Positions 15,554 to 25,104 of a DNA stretch of 64,000 bases are shown one piece after another. This stretch comes from Chitinimonas taiwanensis DSM 18899. GTDB lineage: Bacteria; Pseudomonadota; Gammaproteobacteria; Burkholderiales; Chitinimonadaceae. Within the stretch, counting starts at the first letter, position 1; each line of letters starts with the position of its first letter. The stretch is from positions 62,001-126,000 of the forward strand of contig NZ_FPKR01000005.1 of assembly GCF_900119825.1 (NCBI RefSeq), written 5' to 3'. The position numbers were made by a program, and so were the translations under genes. The notes beneath the pieces are model-generated. The model was not told where the DNA came from. It did not search any database and was given only the letters and a program-made list of their open reading frames with translations.

Positions 15554-17236
15554 TCAGCCGCGGCCGGGAATGGCCGCCAGCAGCTTCTGGGTATAAGCGT
15601 GCTTAGGCTGACGATACAACTCGTCGGCGTTCGCATACTCGACCATTTCGCCGTGGTTCATCACCAGCACTTCGTCGGAGATGTACTTGACCACATTCAG
15701 GTCGTGCGAAATGAACAGATAGCTCATGCCGTACTCATCCTGCAGCTCCTGCAAGAGATTGAGCACCTGGGCCTGTACCGATACGTCGAGCGCCGATACC
15801 GACTCATCGCAGACCAGGATTTCGGGCTTCATGGTCAGGCAGCGTGCGATGCTGACGCGCTGGCGCTGACCACCCGAGAACTCATGTGGGTACTTGTTGA
15901 AAGCCTTCTCATCTAGACCCACGCGCTTGAGCAGCTGCATCGCGTGTTCGGCGCGATCCTTATCGCTGTCGTGGATGCCATGCACGCGCATCGGCTCGAG
16001 CAGGATATCGCCCACGGTGAAGCGTGGGTTCAGGCTGGCATAGGGGTTCTGGAACACGATCTGCATCTGGCGCTTATAGGGCATGAACTCCTTGTCGCTC
16101 AGCGACATCAGGTTCTTGCCTTCGTAGATCACCTCACCACCTTCGCAGCTGTTCAGGCGCAGAATCGTCTTGCCCAACGTCGTCTTGCCCGAGCCCGATT
16201 CCCCGACGATGCCGAGCGTCTTGCCCCGCGCCAGCTTGAAGCTGACATCCTTCACCGCCGCCACTTCCTTGTGACTGAACAAGCCCTGCTTGACCCGGAA
16301 GGTCTTCTTCAGATTGCGCACTTCCAGCACGATGGGGTCGCTGGCCAGCACGCCGCGGCTGCGCTCGCCCTGGGGCAGTTCATGCTCGCGGCCGGCCAGG
16401 AAGTCTTCCACCACGGGCAGGCGGATGGGACGCTTGTCGATGGTCGGACGACAGGCGAGCAAGGCACGTGTGTACGGATCTTTGGGGGCGGTGAACACCT
16501 GCTCGGATGCGCCCTGCTCCTTGATCACGCCGCGGTGCATGACCACGACGTGGTCGGCGATCTCGCGCACCAGCTCCAGATCGTGGGTGATGAACAGCAC
16601 GCTCATGCCATGGGTGGCCTTGAGCTTGATCAGCAGCTCGATGATCTGCTTCTGGATGGTCACATCCAGCGCGGTGGTCGGCTCATCGGCGATCAACAGC
16701 TTGGGCTCGCAGGCAATCGCCATCGCGATCATCACGCGCTGCTGCTGGCCGCCCGACATTTCGTGCGGGTAGCTATTGATGCGGGTTTCCGGGTCGGGGA
16801 TGCCCACTTCGCGCAGCAGCTCGACCGCACGCTGCTTGGCAGCGGCCTTGCTGAGCGGCTTGTGCAGACGCAGCACTTCGACGATCTGGTCACCGACCTT
16901 GTAGACCGGATTCAAGGACGTCATCGGGTCCTGGAAGATCATCGAGATCTGCTTGCCACACAGCGCACGGCGCTGTTTCTCGCTTTGCTTGAGCAGGTCG
17001 ACGCCTTCGAACACCAGGCCGCTTTCCGGCGCGATCACGGTGTTGGCGCGCGGCAGCAGATCCATGATGGCCATGGCCGATACCGACTTGCCCGAACCCG
17101 ATTCGCCGACCAGCGCCACGACGCTGTTCTTCGGAATCACATAGTTGACGCCTTTCAGCGCCTCGAAGGTCTCGCTTTTGCCCAGTCGGAAGCTGACGTG
17201 CAGATTCTTGATTTCAAGCAGGTTTTCAGTAGTCAT
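15554..17236 (-). CDS. Peptide ABC transporter, fused double ATP-binding protein
   Basis: This 560-residue protein has two ABC ATPase domains in tandem, as in YejF/GsiA-type importers. Domain 1 has GESGSGKS near residue 43, MSGGQQQRV near 160 and [12 protein letters not shown] near 180. Domain 2 has GESGSGKTT near 325, [12 protein letters not shown] near 435 and [12 protein letters not shown] near 455. It should drive import of peptides through the two permeases encoded upstream. The ATG at 17236 is preferred because GAGGA lies seven bases before it; an upstream extension of 27 codons has no family resemblance. It is the last gene of the five-gene operon and ends at a terminator. Confidence 0.92.
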   Translation of the reverse strand: MTTENLLEIKNLHVSFRLGKSETFEALKGVNYVIPKNSVVALVGESGSGKSVSAMAIMDLLPRANTVIAPESGLVFEGVDLLKQSEKQRRALCGKQISMIFQDPMTSLNPVYKVGDQIVEVLRLHKPLSKAAAKQRAVELLREVGIPDPETRINSYPHEMSGGQQQRVMIAMAIACEPKLLIADEPTTALDVTIQKQIIELLIKLKATHGMSVLFITHDLELVREIADHVVVMHRGVIKEQGASEQVFTAPKDPYTRALLACRPTIDKRPIRLPVVEDFLAGREHELPQGERSRGVLASDPIVLEVRNLKKTFRVKQGLFSHKEVAAVKDVSFKLARGKTLGIVGESGSGKTTLGKTILRLNSCEGGEVIYEGKNLMSLSDKEFMPYKRQMQIVFQNPYASLNPRFTVGDILLEPMRVHGIHDSDKDRAEHAMQLLKRVGLDEKAFNKYPHEFSGGQRQRVSIARCLTMKPEILVCDESVSALDVSVQAQVLNLLQELQDEYGMSYLFISHDLNVVKYISDEVLVMNHGEMVEYANADELYRQPKHAYTQKLLAAIPGRG

Positions 17237-17246
17237 CGTGCATTCC

Positions 17247-18275
17247 TCAGCGGCGGCTGGCCTTGGGGTCGAGCGCATCGCGCAACAAGTCGGTAAACAG
17301 GCCAAAGGCGACCACAAAGGTCGACATGACCGTCGCTACCGCAGCCAGCTGCCACCATTTGCCGAGCACGAGCTCCGGCATCACCTCATTGATCATGATG
17401 CCCCAGGACACGGCATCGGTCGGCACACCCAGACCCAGGAAGGACAGGATGACCTCGGCCTTGATGAAGTCCACCACCAGCTGCGAGAGCTGCACCAGGA
17501 TCAGGTGCGAGACATTGGGCAGGATGTGCACGAACATCTTGCGCGCATGCGATGCGCCGATGGCATTGGCGGCCATCACGTAATCGCGACCACGCTGCTT
17601 GATGTACTCCGAGCGGATCAGGCGATAGGTGCCGGTCCAGCCGGTGAAGCCAAGCACCAGAATCACCGTGCTGATGCCCTTGCCGAATACGGCAGCGAAG
17701 GCCAGAACCAGCAGGATGTAAGGCACCGAGGTGAAGATGTTGTAGAACCACTCGAGCAGATCGCCGAGCTTGCCGCCGAAGTAACCGCCGATGGCGCCCA
17801 AGAGCGTACCGACCAGCACCGCCAGCGCAGCGGCAGCCACACCCACGGTAATCGACACTTCACCGGCCTGTATCACCTTGGCGAGGATGTCGCGGCCCCA
17901 TTTATCACCACCCAGCGGCAGGGTCCAGCTCGGCTTGAGCTCTTCCTGCTCGTAGGCAGCAGCGCGCTGCTCGATCTCAGCGTAGTAAGGCGCCAGCGGG
18001 TCGACGGCCTTCTGCTTATCGTCGATGACCAGCACTTCCTGGCTGATCATGCTGTTCTTGCCCTGCGGGTTCGGATAATCCTCACCCAGGAAGGACGGGT
18101 TGGCATAGGAGACGCCGACCTCCTCGTTCCAGTCTGCGGCAATCCAGCCGAGGCCCGAAGCCACCGCCATGGCGAAATAAATAGCCAGAATGGCCATGCA
18201 GACGCGTGCCAGCTTGTCCGCCCAGAGGCGTTTGCCGGCGGCGCGCCAGAATCCGTAAGAAGCTTGTTGTGTCAT
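17247..18275 (-). CDS. Peptide ABC transporter permease (OppC/DppC/YejE type)
   Basis: This inner-membrane permease of 342 residues has TM1 near 22-45, then a long periplasmic insertion to about residue 130 containing LPLGGDKWGRDILAKVIQAG. Five more segments follow, with the cytoplasmic EAA-type loop ANAIGASHARKMFVHILPN near 240 that contacts the ATPase. The long N-terminal periplasmic loop is a feature of the YejE-like subgroup. It is 10 bases upstream of the ATPase gene and pairs with the OppB-type permease. Confidence 0.92.
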   Translation of the reverse strand: MTQQASYGFWRAAGKRLWADKLARVCMAILAIYFAMAVASGLGWIAADWNEEVGVSYANPSFLGEDYPNPQGKNSMISQEVLVIDDKQKAVDPLAPYYAEIEQRAAAYEQEELKPSWTLPLGGDKWGRDILAKVIQAGEVSITVGVAAAALAVLVGTLLGAIGGYFGGKLGDLLEWFYNIFTSVPYILLVLAFAAVFGKGISTVILVLGFTGWTGTYRLIRSEYIKQRGRDYVMAANAIGASHARKMFVHILPNVSHLILVQLSQLVVDFIKAEVILSFLGLGVPTDAVSWGIMINEVMPELVLGKWWQLAAVATVMSTFVVAFGLFTDLLRDALDPKASRR

Positions 18276-18285
18276 TGTCGCCGCC

Positions 18286-19224
18286 TTATTTCAGTTCAAC
18301 ACGCGGGTCGAGCCACTTGTACAAGAGGTCAACCAGCAGGTTTACCACCATGGTCAGAATGGCCAGGTAGACGGTAATCGCCTTGATCACCGGGAAGTCG
18401 CTACGCAGCACGGCGGTCACGATTTCCTTACCCAGGCCCGGGATGGAGAACACCATCTCGACCACGAAGGAGCCGACGAACAGACCCGGCAAAGCCATGG
18501 CCAGATTGGTCACGATAGGTACGGCAGCGTTGCGCAGCACATGCACGAACATCACGCGATGCTCGCTGGCGCCCTTGGCGCGTGCGGTGCGCGCATAGTC
18601 GTGACTGGTTTCCTCCACCACGAAGGAGCGGTACAGACGCAGGCTGGGTGCCACCGACACGAACAGCAGCAAGAGAATGGGCAGAGGCGCATAGGTGGAC
18701 ACATTGGTCCACAGATCATCGCTCCAGCCCAGCACCGGAAAGATTTCCAACTTGTAGCCCAGCAGCCACTGGCCGACCACCACATACAGCAGCAGCGAGA
18801 TCGACATGGCGGCGGTACAGATGCCCATCACGGCGCGGTCGGTGAGCGAGCCGCGCTTGTAAGCCACCGCCACGGCCAGCGTCACGGCGATGATGGCGTC
18901 GAGCAGCCAGACCTGCAGCATCACGGTCAGCGAGACTGGGGCCTTCTGCAGGATGATGGCGGACACCGCTTCGTTGGTACTCCAGCTATTGCCGAAGTCG
19001 AAGGTGAACACCTGCTTGACGAAGATCCACAGCTGAACCCAGATCGGCGCATTCAGGCCAAGCTGGTCGCGGATCGCCTCGATCTTTTCCTTGCTGGCAA
19101 TCTTGCCGGCCAGGATGGCGGCTGGATCGCCGCCGAACACATTGAACAGGAAGAACACCAGCAGGATCACCCCTGCCAGCGTCGGGATCATTTGCCAGAT
19201 ACGGCGCAGCAGATAAGCGCTCAT
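18286..19224 (-). CDS. Peptide ABC transporter permease (OppB/DppB type)
   Basis: This 312-residue permease has the classic start LLRRIWQMIPTLAGVILLVFFLFNVFGGDPA, TM1 at about 10-30, and five further segments. The EAA-type loop ARTARAKGASEHRVMFVHVLRN near 215 is the ATPase contact. Its ATG overlaps the stop of the M3 peptidase gene (bases 19221-19224, ATGA), indicating translational coupling. It forms the heterodimeric channel with the downstream OppC-type protein. Confidence 0.93.
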   Translation of the reverse strand: MSAYLLRRIWQMIPTLAGVILLVFFLFNVFGGDPAAILAGKIASKEKIEAIRDQLGLNAPIWVQLWIFVKQVFTFDFGNSWSTNEAVSAIILQKAPVSLTVMLQVWLLDAIIAVTLAVAVAYKRGSLTDRAVMGICTAAMSISLLLYVVVGQWLLGYKLEIFPVLGWSDDLWTNVSTYAPLPILLLLFVSVAPSLRLYRSFVVEETSHDYARTARAKGASEHRVMFVHVLRNAAVPIVTNLAMALPGLFVGSFVVEMVFSIPGLGKEIVTAVLRSDFPVIKAITVYLAILTMVVNLLVDLLYKWLDPRVELK

Positions 19225-21209
19225 TGCTTGCCCCCAGCGCCATTCTGACCGGTGATTTCACGGAAGAAGGCATCCGAGTTCGGTTCACGGCCGAGGAACT
19301 GGCGCACCAGGTCCATTTCCGGAATCTGCGAACCGTTTTCCAGCACCGTCTTGCGGAAGCGCATGCCAACCGACGGGTCCATCACATTGCCCTTGAAGGC
19401 CGAGCGCATATCCAGCGCCAGCACTTCCGACCACATATAGCCGTAATAGCCAGCCGCATAGCCACCAACGATATGGCCGAAGGCGCCCGGGAACTCCGTG
19501 CCCTTCACATAACCGAGCGGGGTGGCCGCTTCCATCTTCTGCCACAGTGTAAGCGGCTTCTGCGGAATAGGACCGGCCAGCGCCATATCGTAGGCCGCGT
19601 ACAGCCACTGGCGGGCGTACTTGGTGCCCTGACCGAACTGACGCGCGGCATTCATCTTTTCCACCAGCTTCATATCAATCGGCTGGCAGCTTGGGCAGAC
19701 CTCGTTCCACAGTGCCAGCGAGGCCGGGTTGCGTGCCCACTCCTCGAACATCTGCGACGGCGCTTCCACGAAGTCGCGCTTGGTATTGGTACCGGCGTTC
19801 AGCGCATAACGGGTGCGACTGAGCACGCCGTGCATGATGTGGCCAAACTCGTGGTACAGGGTTTCCAGCTCATCCTGGTCGAAACCCTTGCGGTTGAAGT
19901 TGGTCACCAAGGCGGACACCGGCGTGGTGCCAGCCAGGGTGCTGGCCTGGCGCACGGTGAAGGCTGCCGCGTGCTTGTACTTGCCGTCACGCGGATACAG
20001 GTCCATGTAGAAGCTGGACAGATACTGACCGCTGGCCTTGTCGAAGACGTCGTAGCCTTTCACGTCCTCATGCCAGACCGGCAGCCTGGCATTGGCGCGA
20101 AATTCCACGTCATACAGGCGGCTGGTCACCGCCATCATCCATTCCACGGTCGGCGCCGAGGGAAACTGGGCGCGCACGGCATCCTGGTCGACCTGGAACT
20201 TGGCCTTTTGCAGGCGACGTTCGTAGAACATCTGGTCCCAGCGCTCGAGCTTGGACTTCGCGTCACCGGTGAAGGCGATCTTGTCCGCCAGCAACTCGGC
20301 CAGCTCGCGCTTTTCCACCTCGGTGACCTGGTCCTTGACCTTGGCCAGGAAGTCGAGCACGACCTCGGGCTTGCCCACCATATTGTTGCGCGTAGCCCAG
20401 GCGGCGTAGGACGGGTAGCCCATCAGCGTGGCCAGCTGCTTACGGATCTGCACCACCTCGTGCAGGATGGCCAGGTTCTTGGCCCCACCACGGCGCTGGT
20501 AGGCATATTGCATCTGGCGACGGGTCTCGCCGCTCTCAGCGGTTTCCATCACCGGGATGTATTCCGGATAGTCAAAGCCAACCAGATAGTTGCCCTTGTC
20601 GTCGCGCTTGAAGCCGGCCAGCACCTCGGCCGACACGCCCTTCAGCTGCGCGGCGCTGAAGGCAAGCTTCTGCTTGTTCTCGCGCACATTGCGGGCGAAA
20701 TCCTGCTGCAGCTTATCCAGGCGCTTGAACAGACCAGCAGCCTGTTTACGCTTGGCGGGCGGCAGATTCACGCCCTTGTCTTCAAACTCGGCCAGCACGG
20801 CCTTCAGCGTTTCGGCATCGATTGCATCGGCTGGCTTGACGGCCTTGAAGCGCGCATACAGGGCGCTGCTTTGCAGGATCCGATTGGTTTCGCTGGAAAT
20901 CTTCAGATCGCAGCTTTCCTCGGCCTGACGCAGCTTCTCATCCGGGTGGACATTGGCGATCAGGCCGCCTCCCCACCAGAATTCCACCAGATCGCCGGAG
21001 CTCTTGCTCCACGGGGCGAGGACATTGGCCACATTGGCCTGGGAAAGCGGCAGCTTTTCGATGGCTGCCACTTCGGCATTAAGCTTGGCAATGGCCTGGT
21101 CGCATAGCGCGGGCACATCGGCAGCCGCAGAAATGCGCACTTCACCGCGTTCGGCGGCAAAGGCACTGGACAGGCAGAACGCGAGGGCGAGCGGGGTCAG
21201 CTTGCGCAT
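19221..21209 (-). CDS. Secreted M3 family zinc oligopeptidase
   Basis: This 662-residue metallopeptidase of the thimet oligopeptidase/Dcp/OpdA family has the zinc motif HEFGH at 453-457 in LYHEFGHIMHGVLS, with the third ligand glutamate in FVEAPSQMFEEW near 482. GYYGYMWSEVLALDM near 610 is the usual C-terminal substrate-binding stretch. Unlike cytoplasmic OpdA it begins with a signal peptide (MRKLTPLALAFCLSSAFA, cut near residue 18), so it should act in the periplasm. It sits between the binding-protein and permease genes and is coupled to the latter, which suggests trimming of peptides before or during uptake. Confidence 0.92.
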   Translation of the reverse strand: MRKLTPLALAFCLSSAFAAERGEVRISAAADVPALCDQAIAKLNAEVAAIEKLPLSQANVANVLAPWSKSSGDLVEFWWGGGLIANVHPDEKLRQAEESCDLKISSETNRILQSSALYARFKAVKPADAIDAETLKAVLAEFEDKGVNLPPAKRKQAAGLFKRLDKLQQDFARNVRENKQKLAFSAAQLKGVSAEVLAGFKRDDKGNYLVGFDYPEYIPVMETAESGETRRQMQYAYQRRGGAKNLAILHEVVQIRKQLATLMGYPSYAAWATRNNMVGKPEVVLDFLAKVKDQVTEVEKRELAELLADKIAFTGDAKSKLERWDQMFYERRLQKAKFQVDQDAVRAQFPSAPTVEWMMAVTSRLYDVEFRANARLPVWHEDVKGYDVFDKASGQYLSSFYMDLYPRDGKYKHAAAFTVRQASTLAGTTPVSALVTNFNRKGFDQDELETLYHEFGHIMHGVLSRTRYALNAGTNTKRDFVEAPSQMFEEWARNPASLALWNEVCPSCQPIDMKLVEKMNAARQFGQGTKYARQWLYAAYDMALAGPIPQKPLTLWQKMEAATPLGYVKGTEFPGAFGHIVGGYAAGYYGYMWSEVLALDMRSAFKGNVMDPSVGMRFRKTVLENGSQIPEMDLVRQFLGREPNSDAFFREITGQNGAGGKQ

Positions 21210-21256
21210 ACGGGTGTCTCCGGGTTCGGTCTACGTCTTGTGGACGGTTTCAGGAT

Positions 21257-23059
21257 TTATTTGCTGGTGCCGGCGCGCTGCTTGGCGGCATCGATATCGA
21301 GGAAGTACCAGTGCGGCATATTGTCCGGGTGCGGCTTGTAGCCACTGACCCAAGGATGGGCAATATGGGTGCGGATACGGTTGATGTTGTAGATCCACGG
21401 CACATAGGCAGCCACGATGCGGCTCATCTGGCGCAGACGCTCATTGCGCGCTTCCGAGGGCGGCTCGGCGGCGATCTGGTCGTAGAGCTTGTCGAAATCC
21501 TTGTTACGGAAGCGCGACTCGTTCACCGGGCCGGCGTTCGGGCCGTACAGCAGCTGCATGAAGTTCTCGGCGTCCGGGTAATCCTGGCCCCAGGCACCGC
21601 CGGCGAACTGATAGGTACCGCCCTGACGATTCTTCAACAGGTCGGAGAAGTTCATCTTCTCGATATCAAGCTTGATGCCGATCGCGTTGAAACCCTTCAG
21701 CAGCAGCTCTTCCTGATCGCGACCATCGGCGCCGGTGCTGGTCATATAGGTGATCTTGAGCGGCTTGCAGCCGGGCAGCTCACGCCAGCCGTCCTTGTCG
21801 CAATCCTTGTAGCCGAACATATCCAGCAGCGCATTGCCACGCGAGGGGCTGTAACGGCCGAGCACATTGCGGAAGTTGGGATCGTAACCATTGATCTGCG
21901 GTGCCAGCGGCGACTGGGCAGCCAGACCCTGGTTATTGCGGATGATGGACAGTTCCTTGGCCTGGTTGTAGGAGAAGGCAATCGCGCGACGCAGCGCGAC
22001 TTTCTCCAGCGCATAACCACCCACGACCTTGTCGTCCATATTGAACATGTAATACGTAATGTCAGCTTCCGCTTCACGGAAGTAGCGCCAGCCCAAGCTC
22101 AAGTACTTCCCGGTCAAGGCATTTTCCGGTGCGATCAGGCGAGCATAGTTGTAACCAAGGCGCGGATGGGTATCGAGTTGACCGTTGAGAAAGGACAGCC
22201 AGGAGGCTTGCGGGGTCTCGATCACGCGGATATCGATGGTGCCGATGCGCGGGAAGGTCTTGCCTTCCAGCTGCTTGGCGACCGTCTGATCGATCTGGAT
22301 GCCATTGCCAGTCGCAGGCTTGTATTGATGCCCACGGTAGTTGGGATTGGCCACCAGCACGATGCGGTTGCGGCGCTGCCAGGACTTCAGCATATAGGGG
22401 CCGGTACCGACCGGGTGGGCCTCCGACTCCTCGCCATAGGCCTCGATCACTTCGCGCGCCACGATGCCAGTGGCCGGCGCGGCCATGATGTAGGGCATAT
22501 TGTAATCAGGGCGTAGCAGCTTGATCTGGAAGGTATAGCGGTCAAGCGCCTTCAGGCCTTCGATCGGCTTATCGAAATCGAAGGGCTTGTTCTTGGCAGC
22601 CTCGATCTTGGCATCGAGGCCAATCACCTTGCCCTTGAACATGAAGTCCCAGGGGGCACCACGACTATTCGGGTCAACGATGCGCTGGATCGTGTAGACC
22701 ACGTCTTGCGCAGTCACTTCGCGCTTCTTGCCTTTGAAGGCCGCATCGTCGGCAAAGTAGATGCCGGGCTTGATCTTGAAGATGAAGGTCTTACCGTCAT
22801 CCAGAATCTGTGGCAACTCGGCCAGACGCGGCACCAGCGTTTGCGGGCGGGCCAGATAGTCATAGGCGAGCAGCGATTCGAAGATGCTGCTGTTGACTTC
22901 GCCCGAGTAGTGGTCGGAATACTTGGCAGGATCGAAGCCCGATTCGGGCGCCTCGAAATAGGTATGTAGGGTCTTGCCCATATCGGCAACCTGCGCATGG
23001 ACAGGCGCCACCAAGCTCCAAGCCAAGCAGCTCAGGCCCGCAAACGTGACAAATTTCAT
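21257..23059 (-). CDS. Extracellular peptide-binding protein, family 5
   Basis: This 600-residue periplasmic solute-binding protein is the first gene of the peptide ABC operon. The signal peptide is about residues 1-23, ending VAPVHA. The mature part has NSSIFESLLAYDYL, IFKIKPGIYFADDAAF, GTGPYMLKSWQRRNRIVLVAN and GGAWGQDYPDAENFMQLL, the SBP_bac_5 pattern. Such proteins bind oligopeptides and sometimes other ligands. The ATG at 23059 gives the proper signal peptide; eight more in-frame codons upstream are unlikely to be used. Confidence 0.92.
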   Translation of the reverse strand: MKFVTFAGLSCLAWSLVAPVHAQVADMGKTLHTYFEAPESGFDPAKYSDHYSGEVNSSIFESLLAYDYLARPQTLVPRLAELPQILDDGKTFIFKIKPGIYFADDAAFKGKKREVTAQDVVYTIQRIVDPNSRGAPWDFMFKGKVIGLDAKIEAAKNKPFDFDKPIEGLKALDRYTFQIKLLRPDYNMPYIMAAPATGIVAREVIEAYGEESEAHPVGTGPYMLKSWQRRNRIVLVANPNYRGHQYKPATGNGIQIDQTVAKQLEGKTFPRIGTIDIRVIETPQASWLSFLNGQLDTHPRLGYNYARLIAPENALTGKYLSLGWRYFREAEADITYYMFNMDDKVVGGYALEKVALRRAIAFSYNQAKELSIIRNNQGLAAQSPLAPQINGYDPNFRNVLGRYSPSRGNALLDMFGYKDCDKDGWRELPGCKPLKITYMTSTGADGRDQEELLLKGFNAIGIKLDIEKMNFSDLLKNRQGGTYQFAGGAWGQDYPDAENFMQLLYGPNAGPVNESRFRNKDFDKLYDQIAAEPPSEARNERLRQMSRIVAAYVPWIYNINRIRTHIAHPWVSGYKPHPDNMPHWYFLDIDAAKQRAGTSK

Positions 23060-23191
23060 GATCTTGATTTGCACCGGAAACAACGTTGATTAAATCGTAG
23101 CCATCCCACACCACGCAGCGCTTGGGGTGGATAACCCCATGGCGCGACGGCAGGTTGGCGGCGACAAGGACTCGATCAAGAGAACGGACAT

Positions 23192-23233
23192 AAAAAAGGC
23201 GACGACATGCTGATGCGTGCCGCCGCCTTTTTT
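23192..23233 (-). terminator. Long terminator hairpin after the exbD genes
   Basis: Outer arms AAAAAAGGCG and CGCCTTTTTT with an inner paired region (CG, then CATGC/GCGTG) enclose TGAT. It lies 12 bases after the last exbD stop; T-tracts flank the stem on both strands, so it also isolates the peptide operon. Confidence 0.85.
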
Positions 23234-23244
23234 CACAGCAGTAC

Positions 23245-23658
23245 TTACTCGACCAAGCCGAACTTGGTCACGCCAGCACGCTGTGCCGCCGCCATTACCA
23301 TGGCGACTTGCCGGTAGGGCGTACCCTTGCGCGGCTTGACATGCACTTCAGGTTGGTCGGCAGCGGTTGCAAACTGGCGGAAGATATCTTCCAACGCCTG
23401 CTTGCCATTCACCACTGCGCCATCCACATACACCACGCCGGCTTCGTCGATATCGATCTTATGCACGATCGGTTCGGTCAGCGGCGGTGGTGGGTTACCC
23501 ACCGGGTTATCGGTTTCAATCGAATGCAACTGCACCGGGATGGTGATGATCAGCATGATCAACAACACCAACATCACGTCGATCAACGGCGTGGTGTTCA
23601 TCTCGGCCATTACTTCCGGATCACCCGAATCATTACCAGAGCCAACACTCATGCCCAT
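23245..23658 (-). CDS. exbD: ExbD-type energy transducer, second copy
   Basis: This 137-residue ExbD/TolR family protein has a single membrane helix near 26-46 (LIDVMLVLLIMLIITIPVQL) carrying the essential aspartate in PLIDVML that uses proton motive force. The periplasmic domain follows. It is the last gene of tonB-exbB-exbD-exbD, 32 bases after its paralogue. The two copies share MGMxVGS at the start and NTTPLIDVML/NTTPLVDVML but diverge in the periplasmic part, so they are not a recent duplication. Confidence 0.9.
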   Translation of the reverse strand: MGMSVGSGNDSGDPEVMAEMNTTPLIDVMLVLLIMLIITIPVQLHSIETDNPVGNPPPPLTEPIVHKIDIDEAGVVYVDGAVVNGKQALEDIFRQFATAADQPEVHVKPRKGTPYRQVAMVMAAAQRAGVTKFGLVE

Positions 23659-23690
23659 GGCACACCTCTCAATTTGTCAGACCGATCAAA

Positions 23691-24119
23691 TCAACCACGC
23701 GCAGGCGGTTCGACGATGAAACCCACCTTCTGGATGGCGGCACGCTTGCAAGCACGCACAACCCATTGAATCGACTCATAGTTCGCATCCATATCACCGC
23801 GAATCTGAATCTTGGGCTGTGGCACCTGCTTGGATACATCCGCAATCAGGCGCTTGGTCAGGGTGTCTTCGTCAGCAATCGCCGACTGGTTCCAGTACAC
23901 AACACCGTTCTTGTCGATCGACAGATTGACGTTGATCGGCGTGGTCTCGTTCGGCTTATTGGTTTCTTCAGGCAGCTTGACCGGCACGATGTGGGCAGCC
24001 ACCGGGATGGTGATCAGAAAGATGATCAGCAACACCAGCATCACGTCCACAAGCGGGGTGGTATTAATTGCCGATACCACCTCGTCGTCGCCGGACTCCG
24101 AACCGACGTTCATGCCCAT
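23691..24119 (-). CDS. exbD: ExbD-type energy transducer, first copy
   Basis: This 142-residue ExbD/TolR protein has a membrane helix near 24-44 (LVDVMLVLLIIFLITIPVAA) with the proton-relay aspartate, then a periplasmic domain ending in a basic, proline-rich tail. The gene starts three bases after exbB stops. Together with ExbB it forms the proton-driven motor that energises TonB. This copy, directly after exbB, is the more likely standard partner. Confidence 0.92.
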   Translation of the reverse strand: MGMNVGSESGDDEVVSAINTTPLVDVMLVLLIIFLITIPVAAHIVPVKLPEETNKPNETTPINVNLSIDKNGVVYWNQSAIADEDTLTKRLIADVSKQVPQPKIQIRGDMDANYESIQWVVRACKRAAIQKVGFIVEPPARG

Positions 24120-24122
24120 GGC

Positions 24123-25010
24123 TTAGCCCCGCTTGTTCTTGTCGCCAGCCAGCACAACGCTGTGCAGGTCGGCGCCGAAGGCACGCACTTGTTCCATGCC
24201 GCCCTTGTTGCGACGCACCAGCCAGTTGTAACCCAGCACGGCCGGCACAGCGACAGCCAGACCGATGGCGGTCATGATCAGCGACTCACCCACCGGGCCG
24301 GCCACCTTGTCGATGGAAGCCTGGCCGGACATGCCGATAGCCACCAGCGCGTGGTAAATACCCCAAACGGTACCGAACAGACCAATGAACGGTGCGGTGG
24401 AGCCCACGGTTGCCAGGAAGGCTAGGCCGTCTTGCAGACGGTTCTGTACGCTTTCCATCGAACGCTGGATGGACATGGTCACCCAGGTATTGCGGTCGAT
24501 CTGCTCCAGCAGTGCACCTTCGTGGTGTTCGCTGGCCTTGATCGCGCTTTCGGCGATGAAGCGGAAAGCACTGCCTTCTTGCAGGGTTTCGACGCCCGAC
24601 TTGATCGAACCCGCGCTCCAGAACGATTCACGTGCAGCACGAGCCTGACGCAGCAGCTTGGTTTGTTCCCACAGCTTGGTCACCAGGATGTACCAGGTAC
24701 CCATGGACATGATGATCATGATCACCAGCGTGCCCTTGGCGATGAAGTCACCCTGGGCCCACAGGGCTTCCAGACCGTAGGGGTTTTCCACTTCCACCTT
24801 GTCGCCAGCCGGGGCAGCAACGGTAGCGGCATCGGCAACAGCCGGTGCAGCGGGTGCAGCAGCGTCAGCAGGAGCAGCCGTTTCAGCAGGCGCAGCGGCC
24901 TGCACAGCCTCATCGGCATGCGTCACGTTGGAGATAAACAGGGTTGCGGCAGGTGCGGCAACGAGGGCAATCGCCGCAACGAGGGCGGACAAACGGTTTG
25001 CTACAGACAT
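24123..25010 (-). CDS. exbB: ExbB-type proton channel protein with long N-terminal extension
   Basis: This 295-residue MotA/TolQ/ExbB protein starts with a signal-like hydrophobic stretch (residues 6-30) and an alanine/proline-rich linker (31-70) that ordinary short ExbB proteins lack. The core has three membrane helices near 90-112, 195-220 and 240-262. Between the last two is LATVGSTAPFIGLFGTVWGIYHAL, the conserved channel motif, and AIGLAVAVPAVLGYN forms the third helix. Extended ExbB proteins of this kind are known. The gene lies 94 bases after tonB. Confidence 0.93.
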   Translation of the reverse strand: MSVANRLSALVAAIALVAAPAATLFISNVTHADEAVQAAAPAETAAPADAAAPAAPAVADAATVAAPAGDKVEVENPYGLEALWAQGDFIAKGTLVIMIIMSMGTWYILVTKLWEQTKLLRQARAARESFWSAGSIKSGVETLQEGSAFRFIAESAIKASEHHEGALLEQIDRNTWVTMSIQRSMESVQNRLQDGLAFLATVGSTAPFIGLFGTVWGIYHALVAIGMSGQASIDKVAGPVGESLIMTAIGLAVAVPAVLGYNWLVRRNKGGMEQVRAFGADLHSVVLAGDKNKRG

Positions 25011-25104
25011 AATCCTTCCAGCTCCTTAGCTAGGTTGGCTCGATAAAGCCGACGATGGGTGAGGCCGGAGAGGGGCATCACGTAAATGCCCGCTCCGAAA
25101 AACA

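Noticed and set aside
15944-17296. 450-codon open frame (+) opposite the ABC ATPase
   Set aside because: Antisense to a protein with all ABC motifs intact.
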